Assembly (NCBI GenBank): GCA_015068235.1 | Contig: SVKY01000002.1 | Location: forward strand, 41,870 to 105,869 | DNA: 64,000 nucleotides | Source: Oscillospiraceae bacterium | GTDB taxonomy: Bacteria > Bacillota > Clostridia > Oscillospirales > Oscillospiraceae | Reading direction: 5' to 3' | Part shown: positions 40,082-49,299 of the stretch, one piece after another | Numbering within the stretch: position 1 is the stretch's first letter | Layout of the letters: each line of letters begins with the position of its first letter | Notes under the pieces: generated by a model | What the model saw: only the letters and a program-made list of their open reading frames with translations | Told to the model about the DNA's origin: nothing | Databases searched by the model: none | Position numbers and translations under genes: made by a program

Positions 40082-41203
40082 ATGATTCAATTTGATGAAT
40101 ACAAGGTGAAGCTGAACGACCTGAAGCCAAAGTTAGAGGAGCTGAAGGCTGCTTATTTGCCACAGAGCCTTTTGGATGAGCTTGAGCGTCTGCATGCTAT
40201 GGCAGAATCTCCCGGTTTCTGGGATGATCCTGCACGTTCACAGAAGGCGGTCATGCGCACGAAGAATCTGGAGACAAAGAGAGACAAATATGCGGACATG
40301 GTTTCCTCGTGGGAGGATCTGATGACCATTTGTGAGATGGCTTTGGAGGAGAATGATGACTCCATGCTTGAGGAATTGGTCGATAGCTATGGAAAGCTGG
40401 AATCTGCGATGGAGGCTGCCCGTTTGGAGACCCTTTTGACGGGAGAATATGATCGCAACAATGCGCTTCTCTCCTTCCATGCAGGCGCAGGCGGCACCGA
40501 GGCACAGGATTGGTGCTATATGCTCTACCGTATGTATACCCGTTGGGCAGAGGCACACGGCTATACCTATAAAATTTTGGACTACCTTGACGGAGATGAA
40601 GCAGGGCTCAAGTCTGCGGACATCATGATCGAGGGCGAAAATGCGTATGGCTTCCTCAAGAGTGAAGCCGGCGTGCATCGTTTGGTGCGTGTTTCTCCGT
40701 TTGATGCAGCCGGAAGACGGCATACGTCGTTCTCCGCAGTTGAGGTCATTCCAGAGATCGATGATGATGTCGAAGTTGAGATCCGTCCGGAGGATATCGA
40801 GATGCAGGTCTACCGTTCCTCCGGTGCAGGCGGTCAGCACATCAACAAGACCTCCTCCGCTGTTCGTCTGACCCACAAGCCGACCGGCATCGTGGTTGCT
40901 TGCCAGACACAGCGTGATCAGTTCCAAAACAAAGAGAACTGTATGCGCATGCTTCGTTCAAAGCTTGTTGAAATCAAGGAACGTGAGCATTTGGAAAAAA
41001 TCTCCGATATCAAGGGCGTACAGCAGAAGATCGAATGGGGCAGCCAGATCCGTTCTTACGTTTTCATGCCCTATACGCTTGCCAAGGACACCCGTACCGC
41101 TTACGAAATGACCAATATCAATGCGGTAATGGACGGCGATATTGACGGTTTCATCAATGCATACCTGACATGTGCGGCAACAGGAACCTGGGCGACAAAA
41201 TAA
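40082..41203 (+). CDS. prfB: Peptide chain release factor 2, single uninterrupted frame
   Basis: HAGAGGTEAQDW, YRSSGAGGQHINKTSSAVRLTH, CQTQRDQFQNKE; no in-frame TGA near codon 25. Confidence 0.95.
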   Translation: MIQFDEYKVKLNDLKPKLEELKAAYLPQSLLDELERLHAMAESPGFWDDPARSQKAVMRTKNLETKRDKYADMVSSWEDLMTICEMALEENDDSMLEELVDSYGKLESAMEAARLETLLTGEYDRNNALLSFHAGAGGTEAQDWCYMLYRMYTRWAEAHGYTYKILDYLDGDEAGLKSADIMIEGENAYGFLKSEAGVHRLVRVSPFDAAGRRHTSFSAVEVIPEIDDDVEVEIRPEDIEMQVYRSSGAGGQHINKTSSAVRLTHKPTGIVVACQTQRDQFQNKENCMRMLRSKLVEIKEREHLEKISDIKGVQQKIEWGSQIRSYVFMPYTLAKDTRTAYEMTNINAVMDGDIDGFINAYLTCAATGTWATK

Positions 41204-41340
41204 TTGTAAAAATTGAAAATAGTGCTTGAAAAAATTGCACTTGTGTGTTAAAATACCTATTGTTGTGTATATATTCGTTCGCAAGAACGTCATTACGGCG
41301 TACCGCATGCCGCAATTGCGGTAGTTTTACGGAGGTTAAA

Positions 41341-41580
41341 ATGGAAATTGCTCTTCTGATTATGCAGATTATTTCTTGTATTGCACTGATCGCCATTATC
41401 ATGATGCAAAGTGGCAAGGAGAACGGCCTTGGCGCAATTGCAGGCAATTCTGACAACTTTTTCGGCAAGAACAAGACCGCAACCAAGGAAGCGAAGCTTG
41501 CTCGCATCACCAAGTGGGTTGCAGGTGCTTTCGTTCTGCTGACCCTGTTTGCTTCCATGGTCGTCACCATGGGTGCTTAA
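41341..41580 (+). CDS. secG: Protein translocase subunit SecG
   Basis: Two TM segments, QSGKENGLGAIAGNSDNFFGKN. Confidence 0.9.
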   Translation: MEIALLIMQIISCIALIAIIMMQSGKENGLGAIAGNSDNFFGKNKTATKEAKLARITKWVAGAFVLLTLFASMVVTMGA

Positions 41581-42571
41581 TTGCTTCGAAAAATAACGTC
41601 TCTTCCGGGTTCGGAGGAGACGTTTTTTTCATGCAAAGCTGCTGCAGCTCGATATTTTGATAATAGTGCTTCAGAATGTCATCAAATTTGCAATCTGCCT
41701 CTGCCAGGGCTTTGGCGCCGTATTGGCTCATGCCGACACGGTGACCGAAGCCGTAGGTCGTGATCCTGATGTCATCACCAATGAGATCAAAATCGATCTG
41801 TGTCGAGCGCAGAGAGAATATCGTTCTGAGATCTGTGCCCGAAATTTCGACGCCACCAATCTGCGCCGTATCAATACCGCCGCCTCTGGTATAGCTGATC
41901 TTGCCGAACCAATTTTCCGGCGAGCCGTCTAAGACGATGAGCGGATAATGCTCGGTCAGCGTTTGCGCAAAATAGGAAGCGTCTAAAACCACTTCCTCGG
42001 AATATCTCGGCGCATCGCTTTCATCGGGACTCTCTACCGATTGCAGATAGGGAATTTCACCGCCCCAAACGGCAACGGCTGCCTCAGTTCGGCTTCCGCA
42101 GCAGGAAAAATAGGTCGCATCGATCAGCTTGTTGTCATAGGTGATCACAAGTCCATCTGTTTGCAAAACCGCTTCAGCGGCAATTTCATTCTGGTTGCTG
42201 CTCCACCCTTGACAGCAAGCAGGGCTTGTGCAGACATCGGCATCGATGTGCTTTCTTGCCTGTGATTGTTTTAAGGCAAAGGTGCGAGCTGCAACTGCCT
42301 GCGCTTTTTGCGCTTCGATCGGGAAGTCCTCTGGCATTTCCGCACTGAGTACGCCGATCAGATATTCCTGCAAGCTCATTTCCTCAACGCCATCGGCGAA
42401 CTTGATCCGCAGCGTCAGTGAGCGGTCAAATTCACTTTCCAAAACAACAGGCTCCGTTTCTTCGGTTGGCATAATACTGCTTTCATGATATTCCCTGATC
42501 AGCCTTGGAATCAAAAAGGCACCTGCTGCAATGAGAATTGTAAAGAGAATGTAAATTATAGATCGTTTCAT
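41564..42571 (-). CDS. SpoIID/LytB-domain protein
   Basis: MSLQEYLIGVLSAEMPEDFPIEAQKAQAVAARTFAL, GHRVGMSQYGAKALAEADCKFDDILKHYY; ATG 42571. Confidence 0.93.
   Translation of the reverse strand: MKRSIIYILFTILIAAGAFLIPRLIREYHESSIMPTEETEPVVLESEFDRSLTLRIKFADGVEEMSLQEYLIGVLSAEMPEDFPIEAQKAQAVAARTFALKQSQARKHIDADVCTSPACCQGWSSNQNEIAAEAVLQTDGLVITYDNKLIDATYFSCCGSRTEAAVAVWGGEIPYLQSVESPDESDAPRYSEEVVLDASYFAQTLTEHYPLIVLDGSPENWFGKISYTRGGGIDTAQIGGVEISGTDLRTIFSLRSTQIDFDLIGDDIRITTYGFGHRVGMSQYGAKALAEADCKFDDILKHYYQNIELQQLCMKKTSPPNPEETLFFEAIKHPW
41596..41630. terminator. Terminator hairpin downstream of secG
   Basis: AACGTCTCTTCCgggttcGGAGGAGACGTTTTTTT. Confidence 0.8.
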
Positions 42572-42642
42572 TGGTTCCTCCCATAAAATTCTTGACGGCA
42601 TTTATTTTTTTTGGTAAAATATTCAGAAAACGAGGTGATTGT

Positions 42643-44013
42643 ATGGCAGAGAGTATTTTGACATCAGAGCGTGCAACGGACTTCCTTCACACTTTATGCA
42701 CGGATTATAAGATTCATAACAGCTTGACCATGGAGGCGCGCACAAATAGTTTGATCAAGCGGGGCTTGCGTAACGACGACGGCACAGGTGTCATGGTCGG
42801 CTGCACCAAAATCGGCAATGTTATGGGCTATCATGTCATTGACGGTGACCGTGAACCGATCGAAGGTCGATTGGTCTACCGTGGATATGATCTTGCGGAT
42901 TTGGTCGATGCCTACATTCGGGAGAGTCGTTTCGGCTTTACCGAGGTTGCTTACCTACTGCTGTTCGGTCATCTGCCCGACACGGATCAGTATGTGAAAT
43001 TTGCATCGCTTTTGAATGATTATACAGCGCTTCCCGATCATTTTGTCGAGGACATGATCATCAAGCATCCGAGCAACGATGTGATGAACAAGCTTGGACG
43101 TTCGGTGCTGACGCTCTATTCCTCCGACCCCAACCCAGACGAAGTCTCCGTGGAAAACATGATGCGCCAGTCTATCGAGTTGGTTGCCCGCTTCCCTATC
43201 ATCGTCGCTTATGCCTATGTTGTGAAGCGGCATTATTTCGACAATGACAGCCTCTATTTGCACAGACCCGATGCCTCCTTGTCCGCTGCGGAAAATTTCC
43301 TGCGAATGATCCGTCCGGATAAGCAGTACACGATGGAGGAAGCAAGGCTGTTAGACCTCTGCTTGGTGTGCCATGCCGAGCATGGCGGCGGTAACAATTC
43401 GACCTTCTCCTGCAGAAGCGTGGCTTCGACAGGAACAGATACCTATTCCGCAATTGCCGCCGCAGTCGGCTCCTTGAAGGGTCCGAAGCATGGTGGTGCG
43501 AATGCACAAGTTTTGCGCCAGTTTGAGGAGTTTAAGAAAAACGTCCGCAACTGGAAGGACGATGATCAGATCGCCGCATATATTGCAAGAATTTTACGCA
43601 AAGAGGTCAGCGATCACAGCGGACTTGTCTATGGCATGGGGCATGCGATCTATACGCTTTCCGATCCTCGAGCGGTGATCTTGAAGCGCAGTGCCAGAAA
43701 GCTTGCCGAGCAGAGAGGAATGCTCGATGAGTTGGAACTGTTGGAAGCAATTGAACGCATCACACCGCTGGTCTTTGCGGAGGTAACGGGCAATGAAAAG
43801 GCAATGTGCGCCAATGTGGATATGTATTCCGGCTTGATTTATCAGATGCTGGATATCCCACCTGAGCTGTTTACGCCACTGTTCGCCATCGCAAGAATCA
43901 CAGGCTGGTGCGCACACCGCATGGAAGAGGCGTTGACCGGCGGTCGAATCTACCGACCGGCTTATAAACCTCTCATTCGCCACAAAGAGTATATCCCAAT
44001 GTCAGAGCGTTGA
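42643..44013 (+). CDS. Citrate synthase
   Basis: LVYRGYDLADLV, CLVCHAEHGGGNNSTFSCRSVASTGTD, GMGHAIYTLSDPR. Confidence 0.95.
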   Translation: MAESILTSERATDFLHTLCTDYKIHNSLTMEARTNSLIKRGLRNDDGTGVMVGCTKIGNVMGYHVIDGDREPIEGRLVYRGYDLADLVDAYIRESRFGFTEVAYLLLFGHLPDTDQYVKFASLLNDYTALPDHFVEDMIIKHPSNDVMNKLGRSVLTLYSSDPNPDEVSVENMMRQSIELVARFPIIVAYAYVVKRHYFDNDSLYLHRPDASLSAAENFLRMIRPDKQYTMEEARLLDLCLVCHAEHGGGNNSTFSCRSVASTGTDTYSAIAAAVGSLKGPKHGGANAQVLRQFEEFKKNVRNWKDDDQIAAYIARILRKEVSDHSGLVYGMGHAIYTLSDPRAVILKRSARKLAEQRGMLDELELLEAIERITPLVFAEVTGNEKAMCANVDMYSGLIYQMLDIPPELFTPLFAIARITGWCAHRMEEALTGGRIYRPAYKPLIRHKEYIPMSER

Positions 44014-44017
44014 TACA

Positions 44018-44058
44018 AAAAACGACTTAGGCTGGATCAGCCTAAGTCGTTTTTATAC
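44018..44058 (+). terminator. Rho-independent terminator
   Basis: AAAAACGACTTAGGCT-ggatc-AGCCTAAGTCGTTTTT. Confidence 0.88.
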
Positions 44059-44066
44059 TAATTTTT

Positions 44067-44210
44067 AATAAAACGGTTTCATCGTTTTATTACCCGCTCT
44101 GCGAGTGGGTGGCGGCGTAGCCGACAAGAATGTTGTACAATGCTTTTCTTGCCGCCACAGGCGGTGCAGGATGTTCATCCTGCAATAAAATGGTTTTCAA
44201 ACCATTTTAT
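44067..44210. repeat. Cluster of consecutive short inverted repeats
   Basis: AATAAAACG..CGTTTTATT, ACCCGCT..AGTGGGT, GGCGG..CCGCC, TGCAGGATgtTCATCCTGCA, ATAAAATGGTTTtcAAACCATTTTAT. Confidence 0.75.
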
Positions 44211-44232
44211 CAAGAAACAGTATTATATGCTC

Positions 44233-44601
44233 TTATGCTTCAATAATATCTGCGTCCTGAGCGTTCTTTTTCACGGACTCGATGCCGTTTTTGCAGGAAG
44301 CGATTGCCTTATATCCCTCGCTGACAGCGATGACCTGCCCGTTCTTTGCCTTCAGGCGGAAACGGAACTCCCCTGCCTTGTCGATATAAAGCTCGAACTT
44401 CGGGCACTTTTCAGTGGCGAAGCCTTCAACGCTCTGATCCTCCACCGCAGCGATAGGTGCGTTCTTCTGAACGCTCTCGATGCCGTTGCGGCAAGCAGCT
44501 TCACTTTCGTAAACCTCGGATGTTGCAATGACCTCGCCATTGCCGGCCTTCAGATCGAACTTGATACCGGTTGCGGTTTTGCGAATAACGAATTTACCCA
44601 T
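44233..44601 (-). CDS. YegP-like DUF1508 tandem-domain protein
   Basis: GKFVIRKTATGIKFDLKAGNGEVIATSEVYESEAACRNGIESV with a second similar repeat. Confidence 0.9.
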   Translation of the reverse strand: MGKFVIRKTATGIKFDLKAGNGEVIATSEVYESEAACRNGIESVQKNAPIAAVEDQSVEGFATEKCPKFELYIDKAGEFRFRLKAKNGQVIAVSEGYKAIASCKNGIESVKKNAQDADIIEA

Positions 44602-44624
44602 AACAATTCTCCTATCTTTATTTT

Positions 44625-44843
44625 TTAGAATAAACCTTTGATCTTTCCTGCAATGCCGGAGAGCTGGTCACTCGCCAGTGCAGCCTTAACGCCGTCAACG
44701 ACCTTGTCAGCTACGCCGTCGGGAATGTCTACGCCGATCAGCTTTTCGATGGTCTTCTCAGGGTCCTTGGTAAAATCGTCCTTCAAAGAAGGATTGCTCT
44801 TGATCTTATCAACGATGTCGGAAATTTTTGCTTTGATATCCAT
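44625..44843 (-). CDS. Small helical protein of unknown function
   Basis: 72 aa from CAT at 44841-44843; SD gaaaggagc. Confidence 0.55.
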   Translation of the reverse strand: MDIKAKISDIVDKIKSNPSLKDDFTKDPEKTIEKLIGVDIPDGVADKVVDGVKAALASDQLSGIAGKIKGLF

Positions 44844-45036
44844 AAGTAGCTCCTTTCGACGGTTGTAATGAGTTGCTATTATCATTATATATCGCGAAAA
44901 AATTTTTTTCAATACTTTTCTTCCAATTTCGCAGAACAAACTTGCAGCATGTCGTTTTTTGCAAAAATAGGAACCGAAACAATGCCTGCAACATAGGCTG
45001 AAAAGGGGCGATCGCTCCCGAAAGGAGGAATTTGAT

Positions 45037-45516
45037 TTGGAAACGAGAATGCAGCAAATGAGAGACGGGCGCAATCGTGAAAATGAAGCATGCGAAGAAT
45101 GTGGGATCCTTCCTGCCAGCGCACCGCTTGCAACTCCGTTTGTGCCGTTCCAGCGGAATAATCCGAGAACTTATCCTGCAAAACAGGGCGTTGTAAGAGG
45201 AACGCTTTTCCCGGGTTTGGATCTTCCCTATATGGGAATGGTGAATGAGGGCTCTCTCAGCCAAACACACCTTCACGAGCTGCAAACACTTGCCTTTGCG
45301 CTCACGGAGCTTGGCGAATATTTGGATACGCATGCGGATGATCGGGATGCTTTTGCACTCTTCCGCAGCTATGCCGAGCTGTATCAAAAGGGTCGGGAGG
45401 CATATGAAAAAATGCACGGTCCGCTCACGCAGAGGGCAGCGGCGATGGACGATAAGTACCGTTGGCTCAAAGACCCGTGGCCGTGGGAATATGCCGCCAA
45501 CAAAGAGGAGGGCTGA
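45037..45516 (+). CDS. Fused CotJA-CotJB spore coat protein
   Basis: CotJA-like VVRGTLFPGLDLPYMG followed in the same frame by CotJB-like LHELQTLAFALTELGEYLDTHADDRDAFALFRSYAELY..YRWLKDPWPWEY; TTG start with SD aaaggagg. Confidence 0.75.
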   Translation: METRMQQMRDGRNRENEACEECGILPASAPLATPFVPFQRNNPRTYPAKQGVVRGTLFPGLDLPYMGMVNEGSLSQTHLHELQTLAFALTELGEYLDTHADDRDAFALFRSYAELYQKGREAYEKMHGPLTQRAAAMDDKYRWLKDPWPWEYAANKEEG

Positions 45517-45518
45517 AC

Positions 45519-45983
45519 ATGTTTGTCTATGAAAAAAAGCTGCAATACCCCGTAAAAATCAAAAACTGCAACCCGAAGCTTGCAAGCATCATTATCAGTC
45601 AATACGGTGGTCCCGATGGGGAGTTGGGAGCATCGCTGCGCTATCTGTCACAGAGATATTCGATGCCCTATCCCGAGCTGAAGGGACTTTTAACGGACAT
45701 TGGCACGGAAGAACTTGGGCACCTTGAGATGGTGGGCACAATCGTGCATCAGCTCACGAGAAAGCTTACTGATGAACAGCGCAAGGCTGACGGCTTTGCT
45801 CAATATTTTGTCGATCATACGCAGAGCGTTTATCCGCAAGCGGCAAGCGGAACGCCGTGGTCTGCTGCGATGATGCAGGTCAAGGGCGATCCGATCACGG
45901 ATTTGGCAGAGGATATGGGCGCAGATGCCACGACCGCCAAAGAACAACCACACTTTCAAAAAGCCCGAAAACCCTTGATATGA
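45519..45983 (+). pseudogene. cotJC: CotJC N-terminal fragment; authentic part ends near 45927
   Basis: MFVYEKKLQYPVKIKNCNPKLASIIISQYGGPDGELGASLRYLSQRY...GDPITDLAEDMGAD, then unrelated TTAKEQPHFQKARKPLI*. Confidence 0.9.
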
Positions 45984-46174
45984 CTGGGTTTTTGGCACTT
46001 TGAGACTTTTTGCAAAAATGGCATACCTGCAATCACATAAGAACAACTTGACCCTATTTTACACTATTTTTTACAAAATTCACGATAGGACAAGCTGTTT
46101 CCGGAGAAAAGAAAACACCCCCGATACTGCTAAATATCCATTTAGGACAAGCAATATCGGGGGGTGTGTTTTAA

Positions 46175-47254
46175 CTATCTAAAAACCAAAACTTCCCATT
46201 TGCCGTAGCGTTTGCCGCTTTCACGGCGGATAAATTTCTTATCCTGCAGGGATTTCATCAGCCGCTTTACAGTAGCAATGGATTTTCCGGTGGCTTCGGC
46301 GATTTCTTGCTGCTTAATGGTTGGGTTCTTTGCGACCAATTTCAAGATCGCCAGTTCTTCCAAAGTATCAAATTGATACTTTGGAATCTCGGTTTTAATA
46401 CTTTTGGAATCACCCTCTGCCACATAGTCCACGTGCATAAATCTGTTTTTCAGCTCGTGATTGGTGCCAAGCAGAAGGTTGCCGAAGAACATTTCCAAAA
46501 ATTTCGTTGTGGAATGGATACCCTTTTGCAGATTGTTGTAGTTGGCACGAACCAGGGCATTACGGAAATACCAAGAGTTCTTCTCAAAGGCGTCATTGTT
46601 CACCTTGAAGCCGAAGGTCTTCATATACTTGATCATAAACACAGCGGTGGCTCTGGTGTTGCCCTCGCAGAAGGGATGGATCTGCCAGATATCCGACGCA
46701 AACTTTGCTAAATGTCTGACCGATGCCTCCACCGACAGTCCCTCATAGGAAAAATGCTTTTCAGTCGCAAAGTCGTAATCCAAAGTGTCACGGATGCTGT
46801 TGAAGTCCGCATAGATCACCGTGTCGCCGTTCAGCACCCACTCCTTTTTGGTGATGTTGTACTGACGGATCTGACCGGCGTGCTTGAACACGCCGTCAAA
46901 TAATCTGCGATGAATGGTCATCCACTCCGCCGGAGAAAACTGAAAACTCTTTTCGCCCAGGAGCTTTGCAATCCGTGCGGAAACGATATCTGCCTCTTTG
47001 GTGTTGTCCTCCACCTCGGTACGCACATCACGCTGTTCGTAATAGCTCTGAATACGCTTCTGCGCCTCGTCGATGGTGATATTTCCCTCGATATGCTCCT
47101 TGGCAGTATCCAGCAAGTATTCAGAGGTTTTCAGCCCGTCAACAGCCTGCAGACCGATGGCAGTCTGCCAAGCCTCACTCTTTTCAACCTTTCCGGGTTC
47201 GCCTTGCCTTATATATTCTTCCAGATCATATTGCCATTTCATTTCGTCTGACAT
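46175..47254 (-). CDS. Fic-domain protein with N-terminal VbhA-like segment and C-terminal winged HTH
   Basis: Fic motif HPFCEGNTRAT; N-term AIGLQAVDGLKTSEYLLDTAKEHIEGNITIDEAQKRI; C-term IKQQEIAEATGKSIATVKRLMKSLQDKKFI. Confidence 0.88.
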   Translation of the reverse strand: MSDEMKWQYDLEEYIRQGEPGKVEKSEAWQTAIGLQAVDGLKTSEYLLDTAKEHIEGNITIDEAQKRIQSYYEQRDVRTEVEDNTKEADIVSARIAKLLGEKSFQFSPAEWMTIHRRLFDGVFKHAGQIRQYNITKKEWVLNGDTVIYADFNSIRDTLDYDFATEKHFSYEGLSVEASVRHLAKFASDIWQIHPFCEGNTRATAVFMIKYMKTFGFKVNNDAFEKNSWYFRNALVRANYNNLQKGIHSTTKFLEMFFGNLLLGTNHELKNRFMHVDYVAEGDSKSIKTEIPKYQFDTLEELAILKLVAKNPTIKQQEIAEATGKSIATVKRLMKSLQDKKFIRRESGKRYGKWEVLVFR

Positions 47255-47271
47255 ATCTGAACCTCGTTTCG

Positions 47272-47880
47272 TTATCGTAAATCTTCCGTCTTGAAGGTTG
47301 TATAACCCTCGTAATAGTAGCTGTGGTCGATGCCCTTCATATAGACCTCGCGGCTATGGATATCGTTGGTCAGGGCGTTTTTCAAGATATGTTTGATCTC
47401 GATATCCTTAATGGGACTGCGCTCCATTGCAAGCAGGTAATCCTCTTTATCCACCTTGCTCCAATCGACCACCTTGCCGATCTCCTTCTTAAAGATGCAA
47501 TCCAGCCAGATGCGGGTGCTTCTACCATTGCCCTCACGGAAGGGATGGGCAATATTCATTTCCACGTACTTCTCCACGATCTCATCAAAGTTGGAGTGGG
47601 GCATCTTGTCGATGTTGGCAAGTGCCGCTTCCAGATACATCAGCGGAGCGAAACGGAAGTTTCCCTTTGCGATATTAACTGTACGAAGCTCGCCGGCAAA
47701 GTCGTAGATCTCGTCAAAGAGATATTTATGGATGGCTTTCAGCGAAGCGGTCGTACCTGCCTCCAAGCTGTCCAGAACGCCGTTTTCAAACAGCTCTAAC
47801 GCTTTCTTCTTGCTGATGCGCTCCTCCGCTTCTGCAAGTTCGGGAGAGCTTGTGATGCCAAGTTTATTTTCCGGTGTCAT
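47272..47880 (-). CDS. Fic-domain protein with canonical motif
   Basis: HPFREGNGRSTRIW. Confidence 0.9.
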   Translation of the reverse strand: MTPENKLGITSSPELAEAEERISKKKALELFENGVLDSLEAGTTASLKAIHKYLFDEIYDFAGELRTVNIAKGNFRFAPLMYLEAALANIDKMPHSNFDEIVEKYVEMNIAHPFREGNGRSTRIWLDCIFKKEIGKVVDWSKVDKEDYLLAMERSPIKDIEIKHILKNALTNDIHSREVYMKGIDHSYYYEGYTTFKTEDLR

Positions 47881-48102
47881 CTATTTGTCCCCCTTCGCTT
47901 CATCGGGGACGAACTCCATAATGTCGTCCACATTGCAACCAAGGGCAGCACAAACCTTGCCCAGGGTGTCCACCTGAACAGATTCATTCCTGCCCATCTT
48001 CGCCATAGCGTTGGAAGTGATGCCCGATAGCTTAACAAGCTCGGTTTTCTTGAGTCCTCTATCAATAAGTAATTTCCACAATTTATTGTAACTGATAGCC
48101 AT
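47881..48102 (-). CDS. XRE/Cro-type HTH regulator
   Basis: LKKTELVKLSGITSNAMAKMGRNESVQVDTLGKVCAALGCNVDDIMEF. Confidence 0.9.
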   Translation of the reverse strand: MAISYNKLWKLLIDRGLKKTELVKLSGITSNAMAKMGRNESVQVDTLGKVCAALGCNVDDIMEFVPDEAKGDK

Positions 48103-48187
48103 AGGAAACCTCCGAAGGTTAGTAAAAGTAAAATTTATATAACGATTTGTATGATACCGAAAATATGTTCCTTATAATATGGACTTG

Positions 48188-48925
48188 TTATATATTATAA
48201 GAGAAATTATCATCATTCCATAATTTTTCGAAATATTTCGAATAAAGAGAAAAACCTTTTCCGCCTTTAATATATTTGTATGTAATTGTTTGTTGGCTAA
48301 CTACGCCATACAAATATGGTCCGATATAGATTTCATCATCTAGTCTCCAATAAAAATCCAATGTCATTGCATTATATAGTTTGATTTCTATTTTTCCTTT
48401 GTTTGACTGTTTGTTTAGGTTGTTTGCCCAATCGATTAAATTAAAAATAGATTGAGAGATACTTCCTTCACTAGCCCCTTCTTCGATTTCCCTTTGCTTT
48501 ATAAAATCGCTATTGGGATCCATAACCAAAAGACGAACATTCATCCCTGATTGCATACACAATAAAACATCTTCGCTCCGGTTACTTCTAAATGAGCTTA
48601 ATCCAAATGCGATTCCATCTAACTGCTTTACATGATGACTCTCTAATTTGGGATCTGATTCATTATTCTTTTCAGCTCGCGTTTTGAAGATTTTTTCTAG
48701 TTTCCATTCATGCCACGCAAGATATTCTTGATGATAGTCTATCAAAATAGCAGAAAAAAGAAGTACTAGCCCTGATGCAATTAATGAACAACCTATGTTT
48801 ACACAAACATTACTTGTTGTTTTTAAGTAGGCTATATCCACAATATTCAAAACGATACCTAAGATGACCAGTACACAAGAAACTATTAATGAGTATGGGT
48901 TTATTGTTTTTTTCATTTTTAACAC
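48188..48925 (-). CDS. 2-TM membrane protein with C-terminal cytosolic domain of unknown function
   Basis: Two N-terminal hydrophobic helices; C-terminal LDFYWRLDDEIYIGPYLYG...KYIKGGKGFSLYSKYFEKLW. Confidence 0.65.
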   Translation of the reverse strand: MLKMKKTINPYSLIVSCVLVILGIVLNIVDIAYLKTTSNVCVNIGCSLIASGLVLLFSAILIDYHQEYLAWHEWKLEKIFKTRAEKNNESDPKLESHHVKQLDGIAFGLSSFRSNRSEDVLLCMQSGMNVRLLVMDPNSDFIKQREIEEGASEGSISQSIFNLIDWANNLNKQSNKGKIEIKLYNAMTLDFYWRLDDEIYIGPYLYGVVSQQTITYKYIKGGKGFSLYSKYFEKLWNDDNFSYNI

Positions 48926-49299
48926 CTCATATGGATTATGTAATTACAATATATTATACCACGTTTTGCTAATGTTTTCAATATTATTTCAACGATTTTC
49001 AAAATTATATTGAGTTTTTCAAGTTTTGGTATGTCGCAATGTAAATCCGCACCGTTATCCATTGATTGCTCGGATCGGCAACGGTTAATGAGGATATATT
49101 ACGCCTCTCACGGCTGTTATAAGCAGTCTATTGTTGTGACGATAAACATTCCTGTATTTTAATCGAACTCGGCTCAGATACGCTTCTGCGGCATATGAGT
49201 GCCGTCACAATCCTAATGGGATCATTTTTAATGATGTGCGTTTCGGTATGATAAGTGCCCTCTTTCCGAAACGATAATCATCTTCATTTGAAAATGATT

